Source: CAYOEJ01 sp964403015 (lineage in GTDB: Bacteria > Actinomycetota > Actinomycetes > Actinomycetales > Actinomycetaceae). From it: DNA of 64,000 nt. The notes beneath the pieces were generated by a model. It was not told the origin of the DNA, made no database searches, and was given only the letters and a program-made list of their open reading frames with translations. The stretch spans positions 21,431 through 85,430 of the forward strand of contig CAYOEJ010000003.1 of the NCBI GenBank assembly GCA_964403015.1. Direction: 5' to 3'. The position numbers and the translations under genes are program-made. Shown here in pieces: positions 45,856 through 54,987 of this stretch. Each line of letters opens with the position of its first letter. Within the stretch, counting starts at the first letter, position 1.

Positions 45856-46645
45856 TTCCGTCCTCGTGACGGGGTAGTCCATCAGCGTCTGTTGGTGCGC
45901 CGGTTGTTCGGTCGTCATCGGTTGAGTCGTCATCGACCGAGTCGGAACCTGCAGTTTCAGAAGTAGCGTCGACATCGGCGCCGTTATCCCTGTTGCGAAT
46001 ACGGCGTACGATCCACCAAACCAAGCCGATGACCAACACTGCGAGCACGATCTTCGAAAGAACGCCCACGTATTGCTCAACCACACTCCAGTTTTCGCCG
46101 AGCAGGTAGCCGGCGCCCACGAGCATCGTGTTCCAGATGAGCGAACCGGCGGTGGTGAAGATGGTGAACGGAATGAGCGGCATCTTGATGACACCGGCGG
46201 GCAGCGAGATTAGCGACCTAAAGATCGGCAGCATTCTGCCGAAGAAGACCGTGGATCGGTTGTGGTCACGGAAGAACTTTTCGGTCTTGTCGATGTCCTC
46301 GATCTTCGTGAGCGGGAGCCAAGTGAGGAAAGCGCGGGTGCGCTCGCGGCCGAAGATGCGAGCGATGCCGTAAAGCGCGTACGCGCCAAAAAGCGAGCCG
46401 GCGGTTGCCCAGAGAATAGCCTCGATCAACGTGAACTTCGTGCCGAGCGAAGCGGTGAACCCGGCGAGAGGCAAGATAATCTCGGAGGGGAGCGGAGGGA
46501 AGAGGTTCTCCAGCGCGATCAAAAGCGCAACGCCAATGCCTCCGAGAGACTCCATGATGTTCACCGCCCAGCCGGCGATGCCATCGAGATCCTCTCCGGC
46601 AGAGGTTTGGGTGAACAGGATCGTGGCGGCGAGATTGGTGGTCAT
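45827..46645 (-). CDS. DedA-family membrane protein
   Basis: The 272-aa protein carries family hallmarks ENLFPPLPSEIILPLAGF, the first half of the conserved membrane core. FGRMLPIFRSLISLPAGVIK carries the Arg residues essential in DedA/UPF0767 proteins. Five or so hydrophobic helices are followed by a hydrophilic, very acidic 60-residue tail rich in Asp, Thr and Ser. DedA proteins act in undecaprenyl-phosphate or phospholipid translocation and membrane homeostasis. The start overlaps the purB stop (ATGA). Confidence 0.92.
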   Translation of the reverse strand: MTTNLAATILFTQTSAGEDLDGIAGWAVNIMESLGGIGVALLIALENLFPPLPSEIILPLAGFTASLGTKFTLIEAILWATAGSLFGAYALYGIARIFGRERTRAFLTWLPLTKIEDIDKTEKFFRDHNRSTVFFGRMLPIFRSLISLPAGVIKMPLIPFTIFTTAGSLIWNTMLVGAGYLLGENWSVVEQYVGVLSKIVLAVLVIGLVWWIVRRIRNRDNGADVDATSETAGSDSVDDDSTDDDRTTGAPTDADGLPRHEDGSDLTSRDVS

Positions 46646-48093
46646 GCAATGTCATTTCGCTCGGAAACAGGGCGGGTCAAGTATTTCACGAGATCTGCGG
46701 CAATTCCCGTATAGGTTGCCGGACTGAGAGTGAGTAGGCGCTTTTCGACCTCGTCTGGAAGGCCAAGACTCGAAATGAACTCCCGCATTTCGGCCTCACC
46801 CACGCGCTGTCCGCGAGTAAGTTCCTTCAGACGCTCGTAGGGATTGGCCATTCCGCTGGCGCCCGCGATAGATGCGGCCCGCATGGCCTGCTGAACCGGC
46901 TCACCGAGCACCTCCCATGCTTGATCGAGATCGCGCTCAAGTGCCTCGCCATCAACATCCAAGCCGTTGACTCCACGTCGGAGGTTCGACAGCGCCACGA
47001 GTGAGTGACCAAAAGCGACACCGATATTTCTCAGCGATGAGGAGTCGGTGAGATCGCGCTGGAGCCTGGAGGTGACGAGCGTGGACGCTAAGGAATCGAG
47101 AAGAGCGCTGGAGATCTCGAGGTTTGCCTCCGCATTTTCGAAGCGGATCGGGTTGACCTTATGGGGCATGGTGGAGGATCCGGTCGATCCCTGTGCGCTG
47201 AGATTCTGGCGGAAATACCCGTAGGAGATGTACGTCCAAAAGTCTGTGGCTAGGTTGTGTGCGATTCTATTGAAGCGCGCGATGTCGCTAAACAGCTCCG
47301 CCATCCAGTCGTGGGACTCGATCTGCGTGGTGAGTGGGTTCCAGGTGAGCCCAAGGCCGGTCACGAACTCCTTCGATAGAGCTGGCCAGTCTGCACTGGG
47401 AACGGCGACGACGTGTGCGCCATATGTACCAGTAGCCCCGTTGATCTTGCCCAGATACTCGGTGGCCTCGATGCGTCGAATCTGGCGGGAGAGTCGGTGG
47501 GCGAGAACCGCCACCTCCTTGCCGAGCGTGGTTGGCGTGGCGGGTTGACCGTGAGTACGAGCCAGCATCGGCTGATCTGCCTGTGCACGTGCGAGCTCTC
47601 CTAGTTGGTCAACGAATGCGCGGGCTGCAGGCAGCCAAACGCCCGCAACTGCGTCGCGCAAATTCACGGCGTAGGCGAGATTGTTGACGTCCTCGGAGGT
47701 GCAGAAAATATGGACGATCTCGTGCATCTGATCCAGTGCGGTGCCGGGAAGAGCATTCGGTGCGGCATCCAGGCGCGACTTGAGAAAGTACTCCACAGCC
47801 TTGACGTCGTGTCTCGTCTCGTCTTCGATAGCTTTGAGCTCGGCGATGGCGTCCTCGTCGAAGTCGTCAACGATGCCGCGCAGGTAGGCGATATCCGCGT
47901 CCGTCATCGTCGGAGCCCCGGGGAGCACGCCCTGCACACTCAAGAAAATGAGCCACTCGACTTCAACCTTGAGGCGCCCCCGATTGAGCGCGGCTTCCGA
48001 CAGATGGTTCACGAGGGGAACGACGTCGGACCGGTACCGCCCGTCCAGTGGCCCAAGTGGGATCGGCTGAGTCGCGTCTGCAAGGTTGTTCAT
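46642..48093 (-). CDS. purB: Adenylosuccinate lyase
   Basis: The 483-aa fumarase-superfamily enzyme cleaves SAICAR and adenylosuccinate in purine synthesis. The signature GSSTMPHKVNPIRFENAE holds the catalytic Ser loop, and TRTHGQPATPTTLGKE the catalytic His. PLGPLDGRYRSDV at the N-terminus is typical of the E. coli-type PurB. Start ATG 48093 (MNNLADATQ); a longer frame begins at 48120 but lacks support. It overlaps the dedA-type gene by 4 bp. Confidence 0.96.
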   Translation of the reverse strand: MNNLADATQPIPLGPLDGRYRSDVVPLVNHLSEAALNRGRLKVEVEWLIFLSVQGVLPGAPTMTDADIAYLRGIVDDFDEDAIAELKAIEDETRHDVKAVEYFLKSRLDAAPNALPGTALDQMHEIVHIFCTSEDVNNLAYAVNLRDAVAGVWLPAARAFVDQLGELARAQADQPMLARTHGQPATPTTLGKEVAVLAHRLSRQIRRIEATEYLGKINGATGTYGAHVVAVPSADWPALSKEFVTGLGLTWNPLTTQIESHDWMAELFSDIARFNRIAHNLATDFWTYISYGYFRQNLSAQGSTGSSTMPHKVNPIRFENAEANLEISSALLDSLASTLVTSRLQRDLTDSSSLRNIGVAFGHSLVALSNLRRGVNGLDVDGEALERDLDQAWEVLGEPVQQAMRAASIAGASGMANPYERLKELTRGQRVGEAEMREFISSLGLPDEVEKRLLTLSPATYTGIAADLVKYLTRPVSERNDIA

Positions 48094-48143
48094 GGCACAA
48101 GTCTGGCATATCAGCGTCAACCCAAGCGTGCTGATGAATTCGA

Positions 48144-49010
48144 TTACAGATACTGCCTAGCGGTCAGGACAGTCTCGCGGCCATACCCGCCACCGAACAA
48201 GGCTGCGTGAATGATCAGCATGTGCAGTTTGTGAAGGCCAATGCGTTCTTCCCACCCATCGGCAAGAGGAGAGACCTCGTTGTAGCCGTCGTAGATTGCC
48301 TCCAGGTGCGATGAGCCGAAGACCGCCAGCTGGGCAAGATCCGACTCAGCGTGACCACCGTGGCAGGCGGGGTCGATCAGTGTGCCGCGCGTACTTTGAT
48401 TGGCAGGATCACGCGAGTCTGCATGGTGAGAGTCGCGGCCATGTGGCGCTGGCCGGCGATGAACCTGCGCCCACATAACGTTGCCGTTCCAAAGATCACC
48501 GTGAAGGAGCGCGGCATCGGTTTTCACGAGCTTGGGCTGCGGCGAATCGAAGACACCGTCGCGCAGGCGTTCGGCAAGTTTCTCGATAACGCGGGCATCG
48601 TCGTCGTCGAAAGAACCGTTAGAAAGTGCGGCTGCCACGTAGGGCAGGAGCCGGTCCTCGGCGAAGAACTCACCGAAGCTGCGCGGTTCGGCGTCGGCGG
48701 GAACAACCGCAAGCTGAGTGTTGCCCATGAATCCGTGCGTGAACGTAAAGCCTTCGGGAGCCTGCCCGAAAATGCGCGATCCCGTGGGAGCGTATGCGTG
48801 AGTAGTGGCGAGTTCGGCACCGAAGCGTCGGGCGTCCCGGGCTGAGGGGCGACCGTCGGTGATGCGAACCGTCTCGAGAAAGTCTTCGCCATGGTGGGTG
48901 AGTTCGGCGGTTGGTGCCCCACCGGCGTCGTGAGCTGCCCTTAATTCGCGAAGGCCCGCGACCTCGAAAGCGATGGCGCGGGCACTTGCGTTTTTACGAA
49001 AGGTGGACAT
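48144..49010 (-). CDS. Fructosamine kinase family protein
   Basis: The 288-aa APH/FN3K-fold kinase has the catalytic loop HGDLWNGNVMWA with Asp and Asn intact. A late DPACHGGHAESDLAQLAVFG is the metal-binding DP-x-G region. The N-terminal ATP-Lys region (STFRKNASARAIAFEVAGLREL) is shorter than in some relatives: the usual beta-strands before FxK are reduced. Members phosphorylate ketosamine adducts on glycated proteins or small molecules. Start ATG 49010; upstream extension rejected because it overlaps the preceding gene antisense-like and lacks homology. It follows the holin-like gene by 1 nt. Confidence 0.85.
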   Translation of the reverse strand: MSTFRKNASARAIAFEVAGLRELRAAHDAGGAPTAELTHHGEDFLETVRITDGRPSARDARRFGAELATTHAYAPTGSRIFGQAPEGFTFTHGFMGNTQLAVVPADAEPRSFGEFFAEDRLLPYVAAALSNGSFDDDDARVIEKLAERLRDGVFDSPQPKLVKTDAALLHGDLWNGNVMWAQVHRRPAPHGRDSHHADSRDPANQSTRGTLIDPACHGGHAESDLAQLAVFGSSHLEAIYDGYNEVSPLADGWEERIGLHKLHMLIIHAALFGGGYGRETVLTARQYL

Positions 49011-49011
49011 A

Positions 49012-49404
49012 TTAGCGTTCGTTGGGGACAAGAAGGCCGAGAATCCAGTTGACGATTCCGACGACGATACCGCCAGCAACCGCCCACCAGAAGCCATCGA
49101 CCGTGACACCGATGCCGACCTGGTTGGAGACCCAGGAAGTCAGCATGAGCATGAGCGCGTTGACCACGATGAAGAATAGGCCGAGCGTGATGATGTAGAG
49201 CGGGAGTGAAAGTGTTGCAACGATAGGCCGAACGATCATATTGATGAGGGCGAGGATGAGGCCGCCCACGAGGAAGATGAGGACCTGCTGGCCACCACCG
49301 GGAAGTTCGCCAGCGTTCGTGGAAACCACGTCCATGCCGTTGAGCAGGAACACCGCAACCCACAGGGCGAATGCATTACAAATGACTGAAATTAAGAATC
49401 TCAT
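49012..49404 (-). CDS. Phage-holin-family (DUF360-type) small membrane protein
   Basis: The 130-aa protein has four hydrophobic helices. Conserved phrases are LIFLVGGLILALINMIVRPI and LSLPLYIITLGLFFIVVNAL, the hallmark of the 'phage holin family 4_2' membrane proteins found chromosomally across bacteria. Despite the name these are usually not phage genes; no phage genes are nearby. It is co-directional with and 1 nt upstream of the fructosamine kinase gene. Confidence 0.9.
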   Translation of the reverse strand: MRFLISVICNAFALWVAVFLLNGMDVVSTNAGELPGGGQQVLIFLVGGLILALINMIVRPIVATLSLPLYIITLGLFFIVVNALMLMLTSWVSNQVGIGVTVDGFWWAVAGGIVVGIVNWILGLLVPNER

Positions 49405-49483
49405 GTTGTTACTCTAGTAAGTGCGAAGAGCAAAATCGAGGTCTCGTCTTCCAAGAACGGTAAAAAAGCGGTAACAATTGGAT

Positions 49484-50560
49484 ATGAACTTCGAGAAATC
49501 TCCTTTCCGCGCAGAAATTGGCACGCTTCCTGCATATGTTCCGGGAAAGAAGTCAGCCGACCCGTCCGTTATCAAAGTGGCGTCGAACGAAAATCCGTTC
49601 CCTCCCCTCCCCGGTGTGCAGGCTGCTATCGCAGCCCATCTTTCCGGCCTGAACCGCTACCCAGACATGGCGGCGGTGGGTTTGTGCGAGGCCATCGCGG
49701 CTTACCATCAGGTCAGTGTTGATGAGGTAGCGGTCTCGAATGGGTCAACGGCGCTGATCGAGAAGTTCTTGACCGCTGTGTGTATGCCCGAATCAGAAGT
49801 GGTGTTGCCGTGGCGTTCCTTTGAGGCGTACCCGATTGCCATTCAGATTGCCGGAGCCCGCGCCGTTAACGTGCCACTGCGCGCAGACGGAAACGCTGAT
49901 CTGCGCAACATGCTCAAGGCTATCACCGACAAGACGCGTGCCATTCTCCTGTGCACCCCGAATAATCCAACCTCGGCCGCGCTCACCCATTCCGAAGTTT
50001 TGGCCTTCTTGCACGACGTTCCATCGCATATCCCCGTGCTCCTCGATGAGGCTTACGTTGATTTTGTGGATATGCACGACGCCGTTGATGGACTTGCGCT
50101 CGTTCGGCAATTTCCGAATGCGATCACGCTGCGCACGTTTTCGAAGGCGTACGGGTTGGCGGGACTTCGCATTGGCTATGCGATTGCGCACTCGGACATT
50201 GTGAAGGGGCTGCGTTCGGTTGCCACGCCCTTCGGTGTGAACGCGCTGGCTCAAGTGGCGGCAAGGGCGGCGCTTCAAGAGCGTGCCGAGGTCGATCGTC
50301 GCGTAAATCTGATCATGGACGAACGCAACAACCTCGTCAATGCGCTGCGTTCCCTCGGGTGGTCCGGGCCGGAGCCGCAGGCGAACTTCGTGTGGGTACC
50401 AAGCAAGGAAGGCGCGGCCGAACTCGATAAAGTGTGTGACGACGCCGGAATCAGCGTTCGTACCTTTGCGGGCGAAGGAACGCGGATGACCGTGGCAGAG
50501 CCAGAGGCCTCACTCAGGTTTGTTCGCGCGCTGAGCCAGTTCCGCAGCCGGAGGGATTAG
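49484..50560 (+). CDS. hisC: Histidinol-phosphate aminotransferase-like PLP enzyme
   Basis: The 358-aa class I/II aminotransferase has SNENPFPPLPGV at the substrate-entry end. NGSTALIEKFL, TPNNPTSAAL and LLDEAYVDF (PLP-ring Asp) follow. SKAYGLAGLRIGYAIA carries the PLP Lys, and the C-terminus has GTRMTVAEPEA. HisC converts imidazole acetol phosphate to histidinol phosphate; stand-alone homologues often act on aromatic amino acids (Pat). No his genes are adjacent, so an aromatic role is equally possible. Start ATG 49484; a TTG at 49478 is an alternative. It converges with the YwiC-like gene, sharing TTAG. Confidence 0.87.
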   Translation: MNFEKSPFRAEIGTLPAYVPGKKSADPSVIKVASNENPFPPLPGVQAAIAAHLSGLNRYPDMAAVGLCEAIAAYHQVSVDEVAVSNGSTALIEKFLTAVCMPESEVVLPWRSFEAYPIAIQIAGARAVNVPLRADGNADLRNMLKAITDKTRAILLCTPNNPTSAALTHSEVLAFLHDVPSHIPVLLDEAYVDFVDMHDAVDGLALVRQFPNAITLRTFSKAYGLAGLRIGYAIAHSDIVKGLRSVATPFGVNALAQVAARAALQERAEVDRRVNLIMDERNNLVNALRSLGWSGPEPQANFVWVPSKEGAAELDKVCDDAGISVRTFAGEGTRMTVAEPEASLRFVRALSQFRSRRD

Positions 50561-51480
50561 GATCCCGACGACAGCAGGAGAGTCATCGCGATCAGGAGCG
50601 AGAAGATGATCTCCCCGATGCCAATCGCGAGCGCCGACACCCACCCGTAGCGCGCCCCGTACAGGGGAACGGCAACCGCTCGGCCCACGAGCAGGACCCA
50701 AACCACCGCATGCCACGGGGTCACGGTTCCGGCGAATGCGAGGGCGAGGGCAAGTAGACAGAAGGCGCCGTGAAAACCGATGGAAAGCCCGAGCCAGGAC
50801 GTTGATCCGCGCTCGCGGATATTCGTCTTGACATAGAAGGCGGTTCCCACAAAGTAGGCGGTGACCAGCAGCGTCACCAGCCAGATCCAGGGCCAGCCGG
50901 TGAGGACGGCGTCGGCGGAGGTACCGGGGAGAGTTTCGGGGCCGCTTGTTCCCCAAATGCCTCCACGTCCGCCCGTACCGAGGTCGTAAGCAACGGGTAG
51001 CGTGAGCCCGGCGGCGACAACGGTGACGACGTCGTTGAGCAGGGAACGATCCTTGCGGTTAATCGATGCCCATGCCGTGATTGCGATCAACGGGACGAAC
51101 AGCGGAACCCACCACATCAGGTAGGGCGCGGTGAGGAGAAGGCCGATTCCGAATGGGATGAGTGCGATGCCGTAGGCCCGTACTGGTGGGAAGAAGCGGT
51201 CGCGGCGTCGTGAACGTAGCCAAAGGCTGGTGGCGAAGAATGCGAAGTAGCCGATCCACCACATTCCGAGGAGCAGCAGGTGCTGCCAGACGAATCCGGA
51301 CAGGATGATGCCCATGATGACCGGGACTGTGATCATGGCCCACGCCCCGTGGTAGTTGGGTATCCAGCCGGGCGCGCGCTTTTTCTTTTTCGGGCGCGAA
51401 GGGGGTGGCGGAGTCGATGACGACGGCAGATTCAGTGAGCGCCGCGACGGTGAGTCTGCGGAAGTGTGTGGAATGGTCAT
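50557..51480 (-). CDS. YwiC-like membrane protein
   Basis: The 307-aa protein has a hydrophilic Pro/Ser/Lys-rich N-terminus (about 38 residues, with KKKKR) and then about 8-9 hydrophobic helices. The phrases GWIPNYHGAWAMITVPVIMG and WLRSRRRDRFFPPVRAYG define the YwiC-like family of unknown function, common in Actinobacteria. Its stop overlaps the hisC stop by 4 bp. It begins 6 nt after the next gene's stop, so both may form one transcript. Confidence 0.85.
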   Translation of the reverse strand: MTIPHTSADSPSRRSLNLPSSSTPPPPSRPKKKKRAPGWIPNYHGAWAMITVPVIMGIILSGFVWQHLLLLGMWWIGYFAFFATSLWLRSRRRDRFFPPVRAYGIALIPFGIGLLLTAPYLMWWVPLFVPLIAITAWASINRKDRSLLNDVVTVVAAGLTLPVAYDLGTGGRGGIWGTSGPETLPGTSADAVLTGWPWIWLVTLLVTAYFVGTAFYVKTNIRERGSTSWLGLSIGFHGAFCLLALALAFAGTVTPWHAVVWVLLVGRAVAVPLYGARYGWVSALAIGIGEIIFSLLIAMTLLLSSGS

Positions 51481-51486
51481 GATGTC

Positions 51487-52386
51487 CTAAAAGATGCGGT
51501 CGGCGGCGCGCTTGAGTTCGTAACCGTGCCCAGAAAGTTCACTCCAGCAAGTGACGCTGTAACGGTCAAGTGTGCAGGCAAAACCGTTGGCGGCCACGTT
51601 GGTGCCGTACTCGTAAATTTCGGCGCTCTCGACGGCGTCATCACAGCCCGCCGAAACTTCGCCTGTCTTTCCCACATTGTAGGTTGCTGTGAAACCCTCG
51701 CAACCATCCGGAGACGGGTACGAATAGGTGAAGATGGAGCATTCAACTGCAGAATCGGTGATGGAGCAGCGAATATTGTTCGCCGGTGTGGTGAACGACG
51801 TCGCCTCGATCGCGCCTTCGGGCGCGGGACGCTCCTCCTCGATCCAACTAGCGTCCTGAATCAGGGTGGTCAGTTGAGTGGCTGCGGTCTCGGCGGTGAG
51901 TTCGTCTTGCAGACCGAGCGTATAGTCCTTCGGGCACTCGCGGTCGATGCCAGTGAGCGAGTTGAGAACGGTATTCTCGGCTACGGAATCCCAGGCATCC
52001 GCCGTGACGGCTGCGTTGACGTAGTTTCCGATCGTGGCGGCATCGCCAGCAGGATCGTCACAGGTGGTCGACGACGGAAGTGCGGTGACGTCGGCAGCTG
52101 CGGCTTCGAGTTCCGCATCGGTGTCTGTTTCCGCACCGGCGTCTGGATCGTCGCTGGCGGCAGGGTCGCTGGTGCGACCGGCGTCGTCGGCTGTCTCGCT
52201 GGTGGTGTTGCCGGGCGATTCGGCGATATCGCGGCCCATTCCGATTACTTGAGTCAGAAACAGGAAGATCAGTACCGCGAATAAAACGATTGCGGAGCCG
52301 ATGAGGAAGTAAAGAGGCTTCTTCGAGGTGGCAGATTGGTTGACCTGTGAACCTTCAGAGTTGAATCCCCAGTGGTTGTCACTCAT
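51487..52386 (-). CDS. Single-pass membrane protein with extracytoplasmic Cys-containing domain
   Basis: The 299-aa protein has a cytosolic N-terminus, one helix (residues about 25-48, LYFLIGSAIVLFAVLIFLF) and an Asp/Ala/Thr/Ser-rich linker. A C-terminal about 190-residue domain has several Cys (TTCDDPAGD, NNIRCSITDSAVECSIFTY, FACTLDRYSVTCWSE) that probably form disulphides outside the cell. I do not recognise a characterised family. Start ATG 52386 has gaggag 7 nt upstream; the longer frame to 52431 is rejected. It lies upstream of the YwiC-like gene. Confidence 0.75.
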   Translation of the reverse strand: MSDNHWGFNSEGSQVNQSATSKKPLYFLIGSAIVLFAVLIFLFLTQVIGMGRDIAESPGNTTSETADDAGRTSDPAASDDPDAGAETDTDAELEAAAADVTALPSSTTCDDPAGDAATIGNYVNAAVTADAWDSVAENTVLNSLTGIDRECPKDYTLGLQDELTAETAATQLTTLIQDASWIEEERPAPEGAIEATSFTTPANNIRCSITDSAVECSIFTYSYPSPDGCEGFTATYNVGKTGEVSAGCDDAVESAEIYEYGTNVAANGFACTLDRYSVTCWSELSGHGYELKRAADRIF

Positions 52387-52588
52387 GTGTGTACTCCTCG
52401 AGCGATTGCGCCACCGTGCCGTCGACAGCACGTGGTTGTTGCTATGCGTAATTTAACCAATCTATCGAACCTCGGCTGTGAAACGAAGAGGTCGCCGTGA
52501 GACAAATTGGCGCAAGGGTAGTTCTGACTTGGCGCTTGGGGGAGGCGCGTCTCTAGACTGGGAGGCGGTATCGACTTGAGGAGCTCCC

Positions 52589-53593
52589 ATGAGTGAGAAG
52601 CTAGCCACCGGTAAGATTAACGATCAGGAAATGCAGCGCGCTGCAGACTTGCTTGGTCGAGTAAAAGGAATCTTCTCCGGACGCGTGGTGGGGCAGGAGG
52701 CGCTCGCTACTGCCCTGATTACTTCGTTGATTGCCCGTGGTCACGTTCTTCTTGAATCCGTGCCGGGCCTGGCAAAAACCACGGCGGCAACCACACTTGC
52801 GGATGCTATTTCGGGTTCGTTCGCTCGCATTCAGTGCACGCCGGACCTCATGCCCAATGACATCGTGGGTACCCAGATTTATTCCTACGAGACGGGGCAG
52901 TTCTCGACTCAGCTGGGCCCGGTCCACCGCAACATGGTGCTCCTTGACGAAATCAACCGTTCTTCGGCGAAAACGCAGTCGGCCATGCTCGAGTCGATGC
53001 AGGAGCGGCAAACCTCTATCGGCGGAACGATCTACAAGCTCCCTGACCCCTTCATGGTGATGGCAACTCAGAACCCCATCGAAGAAGAAGGCACCTATGT
53101 CCTTCCCGAGGCCCAGATGGACCGGTTCTTGATGAAGGAAGTCCTGACTTACCCCACGCCGAACGAAGAGATCGACATTCTGACGAAAACCGCCGAATCG
53201 ACGTTTGGACGGCCGGTAGGTGTGGAACCGATTAGTACCGACGACGTGATCTTCCTGCAAAAGACGGCCCGCGAGGTTTACGTGGACAACGCGATTAAGG
53301 CCTACATCGTGGCGATTATTAACACCACCCGTGGTGGTGGGCCGCGTCCGCTTCCCGAATTCGACAAGCACGTGCGTGTGGGCTCATCGCCGCGAGGCGG
53401 ACTCGCGCTCATGCAGGCGGGGCAAGCTCTAGCTTTGCAGGCGGGCCGCACCTACGTGGTTCCCGACGACGTTAAGCAGCTTCGCCATCAAATTCTTCGC
53501 CATCGTCTTGTTCGCACCTACGATGCACTCGCTAACAACGTTGCCCCAGAGGCGCTTATTGACGCCGTGTTCACCGCGGTCCCAACCCCGTAA
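52589..53593 (+). CDS. MoxR-family AAA+ ATPase
   Basis: The 334-aa ATPase has Walker A VPGLAKTTAA, Walker B MVLLDEINRSS and sensor-1-like VMATQNPIEEEGTYVLPEAQ. It also has MDRFLMKEVLTYPTPNEE, all classic MoxR features. MoxR proteins work as chaperone-like ATPases with vWA partners, for metal-centre insertion or envelope-protein maturation. It opens a five- to six-gene operon: DUF58, a small TM protein, two vWA proteins and a TPR protein follow with tiny spacing. Confidence 0.95.
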   Translation: MSEKLATGKINDQEMQRAADLLGRVKGIFSGRVVGQEALATALITSLIARGHVLLESVPGLAKTTAATTLADAISGSFARIQCTPDLMPNDIVGTQIYSYETGQFSTQLGPVHRNMVLLDEINRSSAKTQSAMLESMQERQTSIGGTIYKLPDPFMVMATQNPIEEEGTYVLPEAQMDRFLMKEVLTYPTPNEEIDILTKTAESTFGRPVGVEPISTDDVIFLQKTAREVYVDNAIKAYIVAIINTTRGGGPRPLPEFDKHVRVGSSPRGGLALMQAGQALALQAGRTYVVPDDVKQLRHQILRHRLVRTYDALANNVAPEALIDAVFTAVPTP

Positions 53594-53597
53594 GATC

Positions 53598-54551
53598 ATG
53601 AGCGTTAATAACGGTGGCGGATCCCTAGGGGGAACTTCTGAGAACTACGCAGCGAGTTCTCGGCCGTCGCTTGCCTCCACCCGAATGGCAATGGTTCGTG
53701 CACGTCTTAGCCTGCCAACCATTCGACGAGCATCCGGGATGTTTGAAGGCAATCACGCTTCGATATTTACCGGGCACGGACACGATTTTGAAGACCTCAT
53801 CGAGTACAACTATGGCGATGACGTCACGGATATTGACTGGAAGTCGTCCGCAAGAGCAGGACACCCGATCATTCGCCGCTTTGAACGTGAATCCGACGTG
53901 TTTACGCAGATCGTTGTGGACACCGGGATTGAGATGAGGGGCACGGCGCCCTCGGGTGAGCCAAAGATCGATATCGCGCTGCGGGCGGCTGACTTGCTCG
54001 GTTACTTAGCGACAACTCGCGGGGATCGGCTTGGCATCGTCTTTGGCGATACCAACGGAATTAAGCGATTCCCTGCTCGTCACGGGAACCAGCACCTTGA
54101 ATTTATGCTGGACACGATGGAGAAACAGCTTCGCTCGTCAACCGGCCATTCGAACGTTTCCGCTCTGCTCGAGCACATATTGCGCCTTCCGCAACAGAGG
54201 TCGCTCCTCATCGTCATCACCGACGAGCACTGGCCCGGCCCCGCAGATGAGCAGTCCCTACGCCGCATCCGTACCCGTCACGAAGCGCTCGTTGTCCAAG
54301 TAGCCGATATGCCTATGACCCAGCGCGGTGTGGATCGCATGAAAGATGTGGATGGCAACGTCATCATTCCGGCATTCTTGCGTGAGGACAAGAAGCTCAG
54401 CAAAGAGCTAGAAACGCAGCGCGAGGCTGCTCGCGTGCGAGCGCGCGCGGCTCTGCGCACGAACAAGGTACGATCCGGCCGGATTGATTCTACGGACGCA
54501 GTAATCCCCGTTCTCTTCGAGCTCTTGCGGAGGGAGGATCGTGCCTACTGA
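53598..54551 (+). CDS. DUF58 domain protein (MoxR partner)
   Basis: The 317-aa protein's N-terminal 60 residues are Ser/Gly-rich. The family motif EYNYGDDVTDIDWKSSARAG is followed by RRFERESD. The rest is a vWA-like fold (IVVDTGIEMRG; LLIVITDEHWPG). No membrane helix is seen, whereas many DUF58 proteins have two. Start ATG 53598, 4 nt after the moxR stop; a longer frame from 53508 lies within moxR and is not used. It overlaps the next gene by 11 bp. Confidence 0.92.
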   Translation: MSVNNGGGSLGGTSENYAASSRPSLASTRMAMVRARLSLPTIRRASGMFEGNHASIFTGHGHDFEDLIEYNYGDDVTDIDWKSSARAGHPIIRRFERESDVFTQIVVDTGIEMRGTAPSGEPKIDIALRAADLLGYLATTRGDRLGIVFGDTNGIKRFPARHGNQHLEFMLDTMEKQLRSSTGHSNVSALLEHILRLPQQRSLLIVITDEHWPGPADEQSLRRIRTRHEALVVQVADMPMTQRGVDRMKDVDGNVIIPAFLREDKKLSKELETQREAARVRARAALRTNKVRSGRIDSTDAVIPVLFELLRREDRAY

Positions 54552-54987
54552 CAAGTTGATCGATCCCGTGGGGATCGAAGGATGGATGTTCTGGCTGGCA
54601 GTTGGACTGCTTGTGCTGATTCTGGCGTGGATTGTGTACCGTATTTGGTTCCATCGCCGCGACGTCACGCGCATTGTGATGGCAGAAATCGATCAGGACG
54701 ATCGGGAACGCTGGATTGAACAGCTCTACGAAGTAGCCGCCAAGTATGCCGAGGCCGATCCGCGTCTTGCCTATCTTGCGCTCGCTGCCGAGCTTCGCTC
54801 CATTATTTCTGAACGCGCGAGCGTGGACGTCACGGCTTGGTCACCCCGGGAACTTGCCCGTTATGAGCAAATCGTGTCAACCGCGGCACTAATTGCTTCG
54901 TGGGAGCGCCCGAGTTTTGCGCGTGAGGCCGATACCGACGTCAGTGACGCAGCCGCTCGCGCAATTCGGGAGGTGCGCGAATGGTAA
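54541..54987 (+). CDS. Small membrane protein of the MoxR-vWA operon
   Basis: The 148-aa protein has one N-terminal helix (residues about 12-35, WLAVGLLVLILAWIVYRIWF). A helical cytosolic domain follows (EIDQDDRERWIEQLYEVAAK). It occupies the position of the DUF4381-type protein in similar operons but is only loosely similar. Start GTG 54541 has ggagg close upstream. It overlaps both neighbours, so it is translationally coupled. Confidence 0.8.
   Translation: MPTDKLIDPVGIEGWMFWLAVGLLVLILAWIVYRIWFHRRDVTRIVMAEIDQDDRERWIEQLYEVAAKYAEADPRLAYLALAAELRSIISERASVDVTAWSPRELARYEQIVSTAALIASWERPSFAREADTDVSDAAARAIREVREW

Noticed and set aside
49012..49404. Prophage remnant suggested by a 'phage holin family' gene
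   Set aside because: This membrane family is widespread in chromosomes; no integrase, capsid, lysin or att-like repeats are nearby.
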